Under the pieces are notes generated by a model, which made no database searches, was not told the DNA's origin, and was given only the letters and a program-made list of their open reading frames with translations. From Citrobacter sp. Cu233 (GTDB lineage: Bacteria; Pseudomonadota; Gammaproteobacteria; Enterobacterales; Enterobacteriaceae), in NCBI RefSeq assembly GCF_030332225.1, contig NZ_JAOWIF010000034.1, positions 1 to 64,000 on the forward strand: a stretch of DNA of 64,000 nucleotides, in the 5' to 3' direction. The translations under genes and the position numbers were made by a program. Positions 30,331 through 39,920 of this stretch are shown piece after piece (within the stretch, counting starts at the first letter, position 1; every line of letters begins with the position of its first letter).

Positions 30331-32160
30331 CTACTCTTCGTCGTCACCATCAACGTGTGCACGAATAAGCGCCATAAACTCTTTGCCGAAACGCTCAAGT
30401 TTACGCATACCCACGCCGTTGACACTTAACATTTCGCTCGGAGAAACCGGCATCTGCTCGGCCATTTCTATCAGCGTCGCATCGTTGAAAACCACGTACG
30501 GCGGGATATTTTCTTCATCGGCAATAGCTTTACGCAGCTTACGCAATTTGGCGAAGAGCTTGCGGTCGTAGTTGCCGCCGAAGGATTTCTGCATCGCACG
30601 TGGTTTCAGCGCCACAATACGCGGCACGGCAAGCTGTAACGAGATTTCGCCACGCAGAACCGGTCGTGCGGCTTCGGTTAACTGTAACGCGGAGTGATGG
30701 GCAATATTCTGCGTCACCAGACCAAGGTGGATCAGTTGGCGGATCACACTCACCCAATGTTCATGGCTCTGTTCACGACCAATGCCATAGACCGGCAGCT
30801 TGTCATGGGCCAGTTCGCGAATACGTTGGTTATTGGCTCCGCGCAAGACTTCCACGACATACCCCATACCAAAGCGTTGGTTGACGCGGTAGATTGTCGA
30901 CAGCGCCTTACGCGCATCCATTAAACCATCGTACTGTTTTGGCGGATCGAGACAAATATCGCAGTTACCGCACGGCTCCTGACGCCCTTCACCAAAATAA
31001 TTCAGCAATACCAGACGACGACAGGTTTGCGCCTCGGCAAACGCTCCCATCGCATTGAGTTTATGCCGTTCAATATCCAGTAGCTGCCCGGCGGGTTTCT
31101 CTTCCAGGCAACGGCGTAACCATGCCATATCAGCGGGATCGTAAAACAGCATCGCTTCCGCAGGCAGTCCATCGCGCCCGGCACGGCCGGTTTCCTGGTA
31201 ATAGGATTCGATGTTACGCGGGATATCAAAATGCACCACAAAGCGTACGTTAGGTTTGTTGATTCCCATCCCAAACGCTACGGTCGCCACCACGATTTGC
31301 AGGTCATCGCGTTGGAATTTTTCCTGCACCTCGGCACGTACACTGTTTTCCAGCCCAGCATGATAGGCACCCGCGCTGATGCCACGACTTTGCAGACGCG
31401 CTGCGGTGTCTTCGACCTTCGCGCGGCTGTTACAGTAAATAATGCCGGACTTGCCGCGCTGTTCTTGTACATAGCGCATCAGCTGATCGAGCGGCTTAAA
31501 CTTCTCCATCAGCATGTAACGAATGTTCGGCCGGTCAAAACTGCTGATCTGAATGAGCGGATCGTTCAACCCCAGCAAGCGCACAATATCCAGGCGAGTA
31601 GTGTCATCAGCGGTCGCGGTCAGCGCCACGAACGGCAGCGTCGGAAAACGCTGACGCAATTGACCCAACGCGGCGTATTCAGGGCGGAAATCGTGCCCCC
31701 ATTGCGAGATGCAGTGGGCTTCATCAACGGCCAGCAACACCGGATTCCAGTGCGCCAGATGTTCGAGGAAGTTATCCAGCATCAAACGTTCGGGTGCAAT
31801 GTACAGCAAACGAATTTGCCCGCTGCGACAGCCCGCCATGACCTCAAGCTGCTGTTCACGACTTTGGGTAGAGTTCAGACACGCCGCCGCCACGCCGTTT
31901 GCTAATAATTGGTCGACCTGATCTTTCATCAGGGAAATAAGCGGCGAGACAACAACGGTGAGTCCGTTCAGCAATAATGCGGGAATTTGATAGCAGAGGG
32001 ATTTACCACCACCGGTCGGCATGACGACCAGGCAGTCGCGACCAGAAAGCACAGTATCGATGATTTCTTCCTGACCAGGGCGAAACTGTTGGTAGCCAAA
32101 GGTTTCCTGCAAAACCTGTTTAGCGCCCATTTCCAGATTCAACACTTCCGCCTGCGCCAC
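30331..32160 (-). CDS. recQ: ATP-dependent DNA helicase RecQ
   Basis: A 609-residue 3'-5' helicase of the RecF recombination pathway. In order: the Q motif F-R-P-G-Q near 26, Walker A T-G-G-G-K-S (Lys53), Walker B D-E-A-H near 146, helicase motif VI with Q-E-T-G-R-A-G-R-D near 322, the zinc site with cysteines in C-R-R-L and C-G-N-C-D-I-C near 380-403, winged helix, and the HRDC domain (about 530-605). Length equals E. coli RecQ. Confidence 0.97.
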   Translation of the reverse strand: MAQAEVLNLEMGAKQVLQETFGYQQFRPGQEEIIDTVLSGRDCLVVMPTGGGKSLCYQIPALLLNGLTVVVSPLISLMKDQVDQLLANGVAAACLNSTQSREQQLEVMAGCRSGQIRLLYIAPERLMLDNFLEHLAHWNPVLLAVDEAHCISQWGHDFRPEYAALGQLRQRFPTLPFVALTATADDTTRLDIVRLLGLNDPLIQISSFDRPNIRYMLMEKFKPLDQLMRYVQEQRGKSGIIYCNSRAKVEDTAARLQSRGISAGAYHAGLENSVRAEVQEKFQRDDLQIVVATVAFGMGINKPNVRFVVHFDIPRNIESYYQETGRAGRDGLPAEAMLFYDPADMAWLRRCLEEKPAGQLLDIERHKLNAMGAFAEAQTCRRLVLLNYFGEGRQEPCGNCDICLDPPKQYDGLMDARKALSTIYRVNQRFGMGYVVEVLRGANNQRIRELAHDKLPVYGIGREQSHEHWVSVIRQLIHLGLVTQNIAHHSALQLTEAARPVLRGEISLQLAVPRIVALKPRAMQKSFGGNYDRKLFAKLRKLRKAIADEENIPPYVVFNDATLIEMAEQMPVSPSEMLSVNGVGMRKLERFGKEFMALIRAHVDGDDEE

Positions 32161-32182
32161 ATTAACCCCATTAGCCTTAAAG

Positions 32183-32209
32183 AAAAACAGGCGCTATTTT
32201 CAGCGCCTG
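32183..32209 (-). terminator. pldA intrinsic terminator
   Basis: On the minus strand CAGGCGCT-GAAAAT-AGCGCCTG is followed by TTTTTCTTT, 38 bp after the pldA stop and before recQ. It is a textbook intrinsic terminator. Confidence 0.88.
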
Positions 32210-32247
32210 AGAGAGAAACTGCAATGATTAAAATGCTATCAAACCTA

Positions 32248-33117
32248 TCAGAAGATATCGTTGAGCATCACACCCACACCCACACGCGTCTGATTGAAAT
32301 TGTAGTCGATCAGCGATTCGCCGTAGCCGCTATAGACCTGGGTGTAGAAGCGGACATGCTTAGTGATCGGGTAGCTCGCGCCGATTTCAGCACCACCATA
32401 ACCGGTATTCCAGTTGTACTGGCCCTTCACGCTGATGACGGCGTCACCGAGGTGATAACCCATTTTAAGCTGGTAGTAGCCCATGTATTTGGTGATGTCG
32501 GGGTTATCATCCGTGCTACCGATGACGTACCACGGTTTAACCTCCACCAGCCAGTTACCATTTTCAGCCATCAGACGAGTGTACAGACGGTTCCAGCTGC
32601 GCGAGGTGGGATCGGATCGACCATTTGAATCATGGTTATAGCCCATTTCGATGTCACGTAGCGTCCAGCCAGCAAAGCGATAATCGGTGGCGAATCCTAG
32701 AAATAGCTGCGGCTCGTAGTTAGTTTCACGAAACGGTGAAGACTCTTCACTATTAGAAAGCTGCCACCAGGATTTCTGAGTATATGAACCACCGAGCACT
32801 GAATTCGGGCCTAAAATCCCGCGCCAAAGCGGAAATGCCAGGCTTAGCTGAAACTTAACCTCATCTTTGCGCGCATTATCCGACCAGTTATAGCTGCTGA
32901 TCGCCTCTTTGTTCATGTCGCTGGTATTGGTGTAGATGAGATAGTTGGTGTCATAGGGGTACAGCGTGAAAGGATTATCGTGTTCTTGCAGCATATTGGC
33001 GATAATACTGCCTCTCACTGCAGGTGCATCATGAATCTCTTTCACTGTCGCTTCCTGCGCATACGCGGTCAACGGCAGCATGACTGCTGGTAGTAACCAA
33101 CCCAGAATCGCCCGCAT
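32248..33117 (-). CDS. pldA: outer membrane phospholipase A PldA
   Basis: A 289-residue precursor of a calcium-dependent dimeric outer membrane phospholipase (OMPLA). A 20-residue signal peptide (M-R-A-I-L-G-W-L-L-P ... A-Y-A) precedes a 12-strand barrel. The catalytic His162 and Ser164 (N-H-D-S-N-G) and Asn176 (R-S-W-N-R) are all present, equal to mature 142, 144 and 156. The C terminus ends in phenylalanine, as outer membrane proteins do. It helps keep the outer leaflet free of phospholipids. Confidence 0.96.
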   Translation of the reverse strand: MRAILGWLLPAVMLPLTAYAQEATVKEIHDAPAVRGSIIANMLQEHDNPFTLYPYDTNYLIYTNTSDMNKEAISSYNWSDNARKDEVKFQLSLAFPLWRGILGPNSVLGGSYTQKSWWQLSNSEESSPFRETNYEPQLFLGFATDYRFAGWTLRDIEMGYNHDSNGRSDPTSRSWNRLYTRLMAENGNWLVEVKPWYVIGSTDDNPDITKYMGYYQLKMGYHLGDAVISVKGQYNWNTGYGGAEIGASYPITKHVRFYTQVYSGYGESLIDYNFNQTRVGVGVMLNDIF

Positions 33118-33282
33118 CGGTAGTGTTCTCCTGAACCAAAATATTGATGAATTGTATAATTATCTGCCAAGTATTCTACATACTTAGCTAATTCATCGTT
33201 AGTTATCCCGTCCTAAAGTAGAAAACAACAAATAATAAGCATAATATCAACATTTCATTAACCAATAAGGTGTCGGGATCGT

Positions 33283-33750
33283 ATGTCTGCTGTTCTTACT
33301 GCTGAGCAAGCCCTTAAATTAGTGGGTGAAATGTTTGTCTATCACATGCCGTTTAATCGGGCATTGGGGCTGGAACTGGAACGTTATGAAAAAGAATTTG
33401 CGCAATTAGCGTTTAATAACCAACCGATGATGGTGGGTAACTGGGCGCAAAGCATCCTGCACGGCGGGGTGATCGCCTCAGCGCTGGACGTTGCCGCCGG
33501 ACTGGTGTGTGTTGGCAGTACGCTAACCCGCCACGAAACCATCAGCGAGGACGAACTGCGTCAGCGAATGTCACGCATGGGCACCATCGATCTGCGCGTT
33601 GATTACCTGCGACCAGGCAGAGGGAATCGCTTTACGGCCACCAGCAGTCTGCTGCGAGCAGGCAATAAAGTGGCAGTCGCGCGAGTGGAGCTGCATAACG
33701 AAGAACAGCGCTATATCGCCAGTGCAACTGCCACTTATATGGTGGGGTAA
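33283..33750 (+). CDS. yigI: YigI, hotdog-fold thioesterase family protein
   Basis: A 155-residue protein of the PaaI-type thioesterase superfamily. The hotdog signature [10 protein letters not shown] near residues 64-73 carries the catalytic-type acid. The E. coli homologue is reported as a medium/long-chain acyl-CoA thioesterase, which I hold with moderate confidence. It is divergent from pldA and 51 bp upstream of rarD. Confidence 0.85.
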   Translation: MSAVLTAEQALKLVGEMFVYHMPFNRALGLELERYEKEFAQLAFNNQPMMVGNWAQSILHGGVIASALDVAAGLVCVGSTLTRHETISEDELRQRMSRMGTIDLRVDYLRPGRGNRFTATSSLLRAGNKVAVARVELHNEEQRYIASATATYMVG

Positions 33751-33801
33751 GCGTCTGAAAAAAGGTAAACTACGGTTACTTTTCTGCAATGAGTTCTCCC
33801 A

Positions 33802-34698
33802 ATGGATGCTAAACAAACGCGGCAGGGCGTGTTACTCGCTCTTGCTGCCTATTTTATTTGGGGTATCGCTCCCGCCTACTTCAAACTGATTTACTACGTC
33901 CCGGCGGATGAGATCCTGACACACCGCGTCATCTGGTCATTTTTCTTTATGGTGGCGCTGATGAGCGTTAGTCGCCAATGGTCAGGTATCAAAACGCTGC
34001 TGCAAACGCCAAAGAAGATTTTTCTGCTGGCGCTCTCAGCGGTCCTAATTGGCGGAAACTGGCTGCTTTTTATCTGGGCGGTCAATAACCACCATATGCT
34101 GGAAGCCAGTCTCGGTTACTTTATTAACCCACTGGTAAATATCGTGTTGGGGATGATTTTTCTTGGAGAACGGTTCCGCCGTATGCAGTGGCTTGCGGTC
34201 TTGTTAGCCGCTTGTGGCGTGCTGGTGCAGTTGTGGACCTTCGGCTCCCTGCCAATAATCGCCCTGGGACTGGCATTCAGTTTTGCTTTTTATGGCCTGG
34301 TGCGTAAGAAGATCGCCGTCGAGGCACAAACCGGCATGCTGATCGAAACCTTGTGGCTCTTGCCCATTGCGGCAATTTATCTGTTCGGTATCGCAGACAG
34401 CCCAACCAGCCATATGGGTCAGAACCCCATGTCACTCAATCTTCTGCTGATTGCTGCGGGTGTCGTGACCACTATCCCACTGCTGTGCTTTACCGGTGCG
34501 GCAACCCGCCTACGTCTGTCCACGCTGGGCTTTTTCCAGTATATCGGGCCAACGCTGATGTTCCTGCTGGCGGTAACCTTCTACGGTGAAGTGCCGGGAG
34601 CGGATAAAATGGTCACCTTCGCCTTTATCTGGGTGGCGCTGGCAATTTTCGTGATGGATGCGATTTATACCCTACGCAGAACGCAAAGGGGACTTTAA
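33802..34698 (+). CDS. rarD: RarD, EamA-family permease
   Basis: A 298-residue inner membrane protein with ten predicted membrane segments in two EamA/DMT repeats. It was named for a chloramphenicol-sensitivity phenotype; the substrate is unknown. It matches E. coli RarD from M-D-A-K-Q-T-R-Q-G-V through the last membrane segment, with two more residues at the C terminus. A REP element follows before the convergent corA end. Confidence 0.92.
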   Translation: MDAKQTRQGVLLALAAYFIWGIAPAYFKLIYYVPADEILTHRVIWSFFFMVALMSVSRQWSGIKTLLQTPKKIFLLALSAVLIGGNWLLFIWAVNNHHMLEASLGYFINPLVNIVLGMIFLGERFRRMQWLAVLLAACGVLVQLWTFGSLPIIALGLAFSFAFYGLVRKKIAVEAQTGMLIETLWLLPIAAIYLFGIADSPTSHMGQNPMSLNLLLIAAGVVTTIPLLCFTGAATRLRLSTLGFFQYIGPTLMFLLAVTFYGEVPGADKMVTFAFIWVALAIFVMDAIYTLRRTQRGL

Positions 34699-34704
34699 CG
34701 TTGT

Positions 34705-34738
34705 GGTGCCGGATGACACTGCCGCCATCCGGCACAAC
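34705..34738. repeat. REP element between rarD and corA
   Basis: TGTGGTGCCGGATGACACTG followed by CCGCCATCCGGCACAACC forms the palindrome GTGCCGGATG/CATCCGGCAC, a REP unit. It fills the gap between the two convergent stops. Confidence 0.82.
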
Positions 34739-34740
34739 CA

Positions 34741-35691
34741 TTACAGCCAGTTCTTGCGCTTGAAGTACAGATACGGCGCCAGACCCGCGAGCATCATAAA
34801 GACAATCGCCCCAGGATAACCGAAGCTCCAGTGCAGCTCCGGCATGAACTCAAAGTTCATCCCATAGCTGGACGCCACCAGCGTCGGCGGCAGGAACACG
34901 ACAGAAACCACCGAAAAGATCTTGATGATGCGGTTCTGCTCGATATTGATAAAGCCCATCGCCGCCTGCATCAGGAAGTTAACTTTCTGGAACAGTGATT
35001 CGTTATGCGGCAACAGGGATTCGATATCGCGCAGGATCTCACGCGCCTGCTCCAGTTGGCTACCCGGCAGGCGCGCTTTACGTACCAGGAAATTCAGTGC
35101 GCGCTGGGTATCCATCAGACACAGGCGAACTTTCCAGCCGATATCTTCCAGCTCCGCCAGCGTGGAAAGTGCTTCGTCATACTCATCACCCTGACGCCCT
35201 TCCATAATCACGCGACTGAGTTTTTCCAGATCGCTATAGATGTTTTCTATTTCATCCGCCAGCTGTTCGATTTTGGTTTCGAACAGATCGAGCAGCAACT
35301 CATAGGCGTTGCCATCCACCATCGCCTGATTACGCGCACGCATGCGGTACAGGCGAAATGCCGGTAGCTCGCGTTCGCGCAGGGTAAACAACCGGCCTTC
35401 GCGAATGGTAAATGCGACCGTTGAGTTACCCGCGTGATCGTCGGCGTCTTCATAAAAGAAGAAGGAGTGGATATGCAAACCGTCTTCGTCTTCAAAAAAA
35501 CGTGCGGATGCTTCGATGTCTTCCAGTTCAGGGCGCGTAGCCAGATTCTGGCCCAAGTCCTTTTGCACACGGTTTCGTTCATCGTCGTCCGGCTCGACTA
35601 AATCAACCCAGACCGAACTGGCCAGGTGCTCGATCTCATCCGCCTCAAGACGTGTTAAACGATTGTTTTCCAGTTGAAATGCGCTCAGCAT
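34741..35691 (-). CDS. corA: magnesium/nickel/cobalt transporter CorA
   Basis: A 316-residue pentameric inner membrane channel, the main Mg2+ uptake route. A large cytoplasmic funnel domain (1-about 255) carries a long acidic helix; two C-terminal membrane helices follow, with the pore signature Y-G-M-N-F near 281-285 and the basic end F-K-R-K-N-W-L. The start at 35691 (M-L-S-A-F-Q-L) matches E. coli; a Met five codons upstream is less likely. The 345-bp leader upstream holds a short ORF and hairpin. Confidence 0.96.
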   Translation of the reverse strand: MLSAFQLENNRLTRLEADEIEHLASSVWVDLVEPDDDERNRVQKDLGQNLATRPELEDIEASARFFEDEDGLHIHSFFFYEDADDHAGNSTVAFTIREGRLFTLRERELPAFRLYRMRARNQAMVDGNAYELLLDLFETKIEQLADEIENIYSDLEKLSRVIMEGRQGDEYDEALSTLAELEDIGWKVRLCLMDTQRALNFLVRKARLPGSQLEQAREILRDIESLLPHNESLFQKVNFLMQAAMGFINIEQNRIIKIFSVVSVVFLPPTLVASSYGMNFEFMPELHWSFGYPGAIVFMMLAGLAPYLYFKRKNWL

Positions 35692-35819
35692 GACCGGGAC
35701 TCCCAATGCAAAAAATTATCGGACAGTTCGGTGGGCACACAGAAACAAATTGGGTTTCAGACCATTAAACAGCCTGACTCAGCGCGACGGGATAAAATTG
35801 AAGGTCGCTGACAACCGCG

Positions 35820-35847
35820 AAGGCTATCAGCAAAAAGGGATAGCCTT
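35820..35847 (-). promoter_or_regulatory. corA leader hairpin at the corL stop
   Basis: On the minus strand AAGGCTATC and GATAGCCTT pair as a perfect 9-bp stem with a 10-nt loop. The stem begins inside the stop codon of the 18-codon leader ORF, so a ribosome ending there would prevent it from folding. In Salmonella such coupling sets Rho-dependent termination ahead of corA. Confidence 0.65.
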
Positions 35848-35902
35848 AGGAGTTGATCCTGGATGACAGGATAATGAGCCAGTATCTACTGGGTGTGTCC
35901 AA
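35846..35902 (-). CDS. corL: putative corA leader peptide CorL
   Basis: A possible 18-residue ORF (M-D-T-P-S-R-Y-W-L-I-I-L-S-S-R-I-N-S) starts at TTG 35902 with GAGG 9 nt upstream and ends about 155 nt before corA. It is analogous in place and size to Salmonella corL, whose translation lets Rho end transcription before corA. The non-ATG start and the lack of an alignment keep confidence moderate. No other gene is visible in 35692-36050. Confidence 0.5.
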   Translation of the reverse strand: MDTPSRYWLIILSSRINS

Positions 35903-36050
35903 GGCGAATGTCCTCTTAGCGTAATCGTGCGCGCATGTTACGCCAGCAAAATTTTGACGTCAACACGCAACGAAACGCTAGTCTGGATAAATTACCTTCT
36001 CATCAGTAAGGCTAGCAGATCGTTACAAAATAATGATATTTTTCTGAAAG

Positions 36051-38213
36051 TTATATCGTATCCAGCCGCGCGTAAGCGGCAACCAGCCATTTGATCCCCT
36101 GCCCCTGGAACGCCACCTGCAAACGGCTGTGTTCCCCGCTGCCTTCCAGATTGACGATAGTGCCTTCACCAAACTTGGCGTGGCGCACGCGCTGGCCGAG
36201 CTTATAACCGGTATCGTTCTCCGCCATTGGCGTTCCCATCCGTTGATGGCTGACCGGGCGGCTGACGGTGGCGCGCAGGCGAACCTCTTCCACGCACGCT
36301 TCCGGCAGTTCGCCGATAAAGCGCGATGGGCGATGGTAAACCTCTTTGCCGTACAGACGGCGCGTTTCGGCATAGGTTAGCGTCAGCTTCTGCATAGCTC
36401 GGGTGACGCCGACATAGGCCAGACGACGTTCTTCTTCCAGACGACCGCCTTCGTCCAGCGACATCTGGCTGGGGAACATGCCCTCTTCCATCCCCACGAT
36501 AAACACCTGCGGGAACTCAAGGCCTTTCGCCGAGTGCAGGGTCATCAGCTGTACCGCGTCCTGCCAGGTATCCGCCTGCCCTTCGCCCGCTTCCAGCGCT
36601 GCGTGAGAGAGGAACGCCTGCAGCGGCATTAAATCTTCATCTTCTTCGTTGTAGCTGAACTGGCGTGTCGCCGTGACCAGTTCGTCTAAGTTTTCGATGC
36701 GTGTCTGGCCTTTCTCGCCTTTCTCCTGCTCGTACATCATGCGCAGGCCGGAGTCTTTCACCACCCGGTCTGTTTGCACATGCAGTGGCATATCGGCCGT
36801 TTCCTGCGCCAGAGCATCAATAAGCTCCATAAAACGCTGCAGCGCGCTGGCAGCACGACCGGCAAGGGCTTTTTCCTGTAGCAACTCACGACATGCCTGC
36901 CACAGCGTCAGCTGGCGGTCACGCGAGGTCTGGCGCACCACATCCAGTGTACGATCGCCAATACCGCGCGTCGGGGTATTCACCACGCGTTCAAACGCGG
37001 CATCATCGTTGCGGTTAGCGATTAAACGCAGGTAAGAGAGCGCATCTTTGATTTCCTGGCGTTCAAAGAAGCGCATACCGCCGTAGATACGGTACGGCAT
37101 GCTGGCCTGTAACAATGCCTCTTCCAGCACACGCGACTGGGCGTTGCTACGGTAGAGAATCGCGCACTGCGCAAGCTGACCGCCGTTGTCCTGCCAGGTT
37201 TTAATGCGATTAACCACAAAGCGCGCTTCATCCAGTTCGTTGAACGCGCAATAAAGCGAAATCGGTTCACCGTCGATACCATCGGTCCACAGTTTTTTAC
37301 CCAGGCGCCCATTGTTGTTTTCAATCAGGGCGTTGGCCGCGCTGAGGATATTATTGGTCGAGCGGTAGTTCTGCTCCAGGCGGATGGTTTCTGCGCCGGG
37401 GAAATCCGTGAGGAAGCGCTGGATGTTTTCCACCTGCGCTCCGCGCCAGCCGTAGATCGACTGATCGTCATCACCCACGATCATCACTTTGCCGGTGTCG
37501 CCCGCCAGCAGACGGATCCACGCGTACTGAATGTTGTTGGTATCCTGGAATTCGTCCACCAGGATATTGGTAAAGCGTTCGCGGTAGTGCTGCAGGATAT
37601 GCGGCTTGTTAAGCCACAGTTCATGGGCGCGCAGCAGCAGCTCGGCGAAATCCACCAGCCCGGCGCGGTCACACGCTTCCTGGTAGGCCTGATAGACTTT
37701 CTGCCAGGTTTGCTCAACCGGGTTGCCGTAGCTTTGCAGGTGATGCGGACGCAGTCCTTCGTCTTTCTGGCTGTTGATGAACCACATCGCCTGACGCGGT
37801 GGCCACTGCTTCTCATCCAGATTCATGGCTTTGATAAGGCGCTTGAGCAGACGCAACTGGTCTTCGCTGTCGAGGATCTGGAAATCCTGCGGCAGATTCG
37901 CATCCATATGGTGCGCGCGCAGCAGACGGTGTGCCAGGCCATGGAACGTCCCCACCCACATACCGCCCTGGCTGGTTCCCATGATCTGACCAATACGGTG
38001 ACGCATTTCTGCCGCCGCTTTGTTGGTAAACGTCACCGCCATAATGGAGTACGGCGAGTTGTTTTCAACCGTCAGTAACCAGGCAATACGGTGCACCAGC
38101 ACACGCGTTTTACCACTCCCCGCGCCCGCCAGAACCAGCATGTTGCTGCGTGGCGCGGCCACCGCTTCACGCTGTTTGTCATTAAGGCTGTCGAGCAGGT
38201 AAGAAACGTCCAT
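36051..38213 (-). CDS. uvrD: DNA helicase II UvrD
   Basis: A 720-residue superfamily 1 3'-5' helicase for nucleotide excision and mismatch repair. Walker A A-G-A-G-S-G-K-T has Lys35, Walker B is D-E-F-Q-D-T near 220, motif III G-D-D-D-Q-S-I-Y near 247, motif IV L-E-Q-N-Y-R-S near 280, and motif VI V-G-V-T-R-A near 600; the C terminus has a Tudor-like domain. The start at 38213 gives the E. coli length. A LexA box at 38272 shows SOS control. Confidence 0.97.
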   Translation of the reverse strand: MDVSYLLDSLNDKQREAVAAPRSNMLVLAGAGSGKTRVLVHRIAWLLTVENNSPYSIMAVTFTNKAAAEMRHRIGQIMGTSQGGMWVGTFHGLAHRLLRAHHMDANLPQDFQILDSEDQLRLLKRLIKAMNLDEKQWPPRQAMWFINSQKDEGLRPHHLQSYGNPVEQTWQKVYQAYQEACDRAGLVDFAELLLRAHELWLNKPHILQHYRERFTNILVDEFQDTNNIQYAWIRLLAGDTGKVMIVGDDDQSIYGWRGAQVENIQRFLTDFPGAETIRLEQNYRSTNNILSAANALIENNNGRLGKKLWTDGIDGEPISLYCAFNELDEARFVVNRIKTWQDNGGQLAQCAILYRSNAQSRVLEEALLQASMPYRIYGGMRFFERQEIKDALSYLRLIANRNDDAAFERVVNTPTRGIGDRTLDVVRQTSRDRQLTLWQACRELLQEKALAGRAASALQRFMELIDALAQETADMPLHVQTDRVVKDSGLRMMYEQEKGEKGQTRIENLDELVTATRQFSYNEEDEDLMPLQAFLSHAALEAGEGQADTWQDAVQLMTLHSAKGLEFPQVFIVGMEEGMFPSQMSLDEGGRLEEERRLAYVGVTRAMQKLTLTYAETRRLYGKEVYHRPSRFIGELPEACVEEVRLRATVSRPVSHQRMGTPMAENDTGYKLGQRVRHAKFGEGTIVNLEGSGEHSRLQVAFQGQGIKWLVAAYARLDTI

Positions 38214-38234
38214 TGGCACCGCCACGTAAAAGTA

Positions 38235-38265
38235 GGTAGGGCGGATAAGCGTAGCGCCATCCGCC
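38235..38265. repeat. REP-like palindrome in the uvrD leader
   Basis: GTAGGGCGGATAAGCG followed by TAGCGCCATCCGCC can form the hairpin GGCGGAT/ATCCGCC, with REP-like sequence. It lies between the LexA box and the uvrD start, so it is transcribed in the 5' leader, an unusual place for a REP. Confidence 0.7.
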
Positions 38266-38271
38266 AAAAAG

Positions 38272-38287
38272 CTGGGTATATATACAG
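38272..38287. promoter_or_regulatory. LexA (SOS) box of uvrD
   Basis: CTGTATATATACCCAG on the minus strand is the canonical CTG-N10-CAG LexA operator, identical in form to that of E. coli uvrD, 58 bp upstream of the start codon. Confidence 0.93.
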
Positions 38288-38301
38288 AGTTCTGTTGGTG
38301 A

Positions 38302-39018
38302 TTATATCAGCGAGGTCAGAGATGCCAACTGTGAAATTTCGATATGCGGCAGCAAACGGCTGTCTGCAGTTTGCATCAGGTCGGCATTTTCCGGTTTGAT
38401 CCAGCAAGCCTGCATGCCGCAACGAATGGCCCCGGCGACGTCTGTCGTCAGGTCGTCGCCCACGTGCAAAATTTCCCCCATTGGCATATTCAGTTTTTCC
38501 GCCGCCAGCGCGTACATATCGCTGAACGGTTTTGATCGCCCATCAGGACCCGCGCGAAGCACAAACTCAAAGTAATCACCCAGACCAAACAGCTCTGGTT
38601 GCGCATTACCGTTGGTGATTGCCACCAGCGGCCACTTGCGGGCCAGCGCCTTCAGCGTGTCATGCGTTGTCTGCGGGACGTCAATGCGGCTGCGCCATTT
38701 GGCGAAGTTCATCATCGCGGCATTTGCCCCCATTTTCGCCTCTGCCGCCGAAAGGCCGGCCTCCAGCATGGCGCGCTCGACGGCGCGATGACGCCATTGG
38801 GTCACGTCATGGTAGATTTCCGGTTCGGCGTCGCGCACGGCTTGACGCAGACGCTGTAGATCGGAATTTTGCAACGCGCTCAGCGCCGGGTGATAGTTTT
38901 GCACAAAAGCGAGCGCTTCCTGTTCGGTGCGCGTGATAACGGGACGGTTATCGTAAAGGGTGTCATCAAGGTCAAAGGTGAGCGCAGAAATGTGCCCCAA
39001 AGGCCGGTAAAAACGCAT
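38302..39018 (-). CDS. yigB: YigB, HAD-superfamily FMN phosphatase
   Basis: A 238-residue haloacid-dehalogenase phosphatase. Nucleophile motif D-L-D-D-T-L-Y-D near residue 16, a Thr/Asn motif I-T-N-G-N near 138, and H-V-G-D-D-L-T-T near 192 are present. In E. coli it dephosphorylates FMN to riboflavin among other substrates. Its ATG overlaps the xerC stop by one base. Confidence 0.92.
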   Translation of the reverse strand: MRFYRPLGHISALTFDLDDTLYDNRPVITRTEQEALAFVQNYHPALSALQNSDLQRLRQAVRDAEPEIYHDVTQWRHRAVERAMLEAGLSAAEAKMGANAAMMNFAKWRSRIDVPQTTHDTLKALARKWPLVAITNGNAQPELFGLGDYFEFVLRAGPDGRSKPFSDMYALAAEKLNMPMGEILHVGDDLTTDVAGAIRCGMQACWIKPENADLMQTADSRLLPHIEISQLASLTSLI

Positions 39019-39920
39019 TATTTCCCCCGTTTGGCGCGTGGATGCGCCGCATCGTACACTGAAGCCAGGTGTTGAAAATCAAGATGGGTATAGATTTGGG
39101 TCGTTGAGAGGTTGGCGTGTCCCAATAACTCCTGCACACCGCGAAGATCGCCGCTCGACTCCAGCATATGTGTCGCAAAAGAGTGGCGCAATTTGTGGGG
39201 ATGCACGTGACTGTTAAGCCCTTGTTTAATACCCCACTCGGCAAACCGTTTCTGCACGTTACGCGCAGAGATACGTTTACCCAGTTTTGACAGGAACAGC
39301 GCATCTTCATCGCTGCCAAACAGTCCGCGCAGATCTAACCAGTGCTCAATCCACGCCACCGCATTGCGGCCAATCGGCAGACGGCGTTCTTTGCTGCCCT
39401 TGCCCATCACCCACACTTCTCCAGTATCAAGATCGAGATGTTTAATATCCAGCCCAATCAGTTCAGACAGACGCAGCCCTGCGCCGTACATCACTTCTAA
39501 CATTGCCCGGTCGCGCACGGCGAGGGGATCGTTGAGATCGATATCCAGCAGGCGATTAACGTCATCAACGTCAATATTTTTGGGTAAATGACGCGGCGCT
39601 TTCGGCGCGGAAACACTCTTTGCCGGATTAGCGTTCAGCTCACCCTGATTAACCATCCAGTCGAAGAAACTGCGCAGTGCAGACAGGCGCAAAGCCAGAC
39701 TGGCAGGTCCCAGCCCTTTACGACGACTACGTACGGCAAAACTACGAACCATGAGCGCATCACACTGCTGCCAGCTTTTCAGACCGGTTTCACCGGCTAA
39801 AGCGATAATGGCATCAAGCTGACGCTGATAATTAAGCAACGTGACAGGGCTCAGTTGGCGCTCAACGCCCAGATAACGTAAAAAGCGCGTCACATCCTGA
39901 GAAAGAGGTGAATCGGTCAT
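39018..39920 (-). CDS. xerC: tyrosine recombinase XerC
   Basis: A 300-residue site-specific recombinase that resolves chromosome dimers at dif with XerD and FtsK. An N-terminal SAM-like core-binding domain (1-about 90) precedes the catalytic domain; the R-K-H-R-H-Y residues appear in [30 protein letters not shown] and Q-I-Y-T-H. It is two residues longer than E. coli XerC at the N terminus. Overlaps yigA by 4 bp and yigB by 1 bp. Confidence 0.97.
   Translation of the reverse strand: MTDSPLSQDVTRFLRYLGVERQLSPVTLLNYQRQLDAIIALAGETGLKSWQQCDALMVRSFAVRSRRKGLGPASLALRLSALRSFFDWMVNQGELNANPAKSVSAPKAPRHLPKNIDVDDVNRLLDIDLNDPLAVRDRAMLEVMYGAGLRLSELIGLDIKHLDLDTGEVWVMGKGSKERRLPIGRNAVAWIEHWLDLRGLFGSDEDALFLSKLGKRISARNVQKRFAEWGIKQGLNSHVHPHKLRHSFATHMLESSGDLRGVQELLGHANLSTTQIYTHLDFQHLASVYDAAHPRAKRGK

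Noticed and set aside
31231-31905. 224-codon open frame antisense to recQ
   Set aside because: Composition follows the antisense of a well conserved helicase; no homology or start signals.
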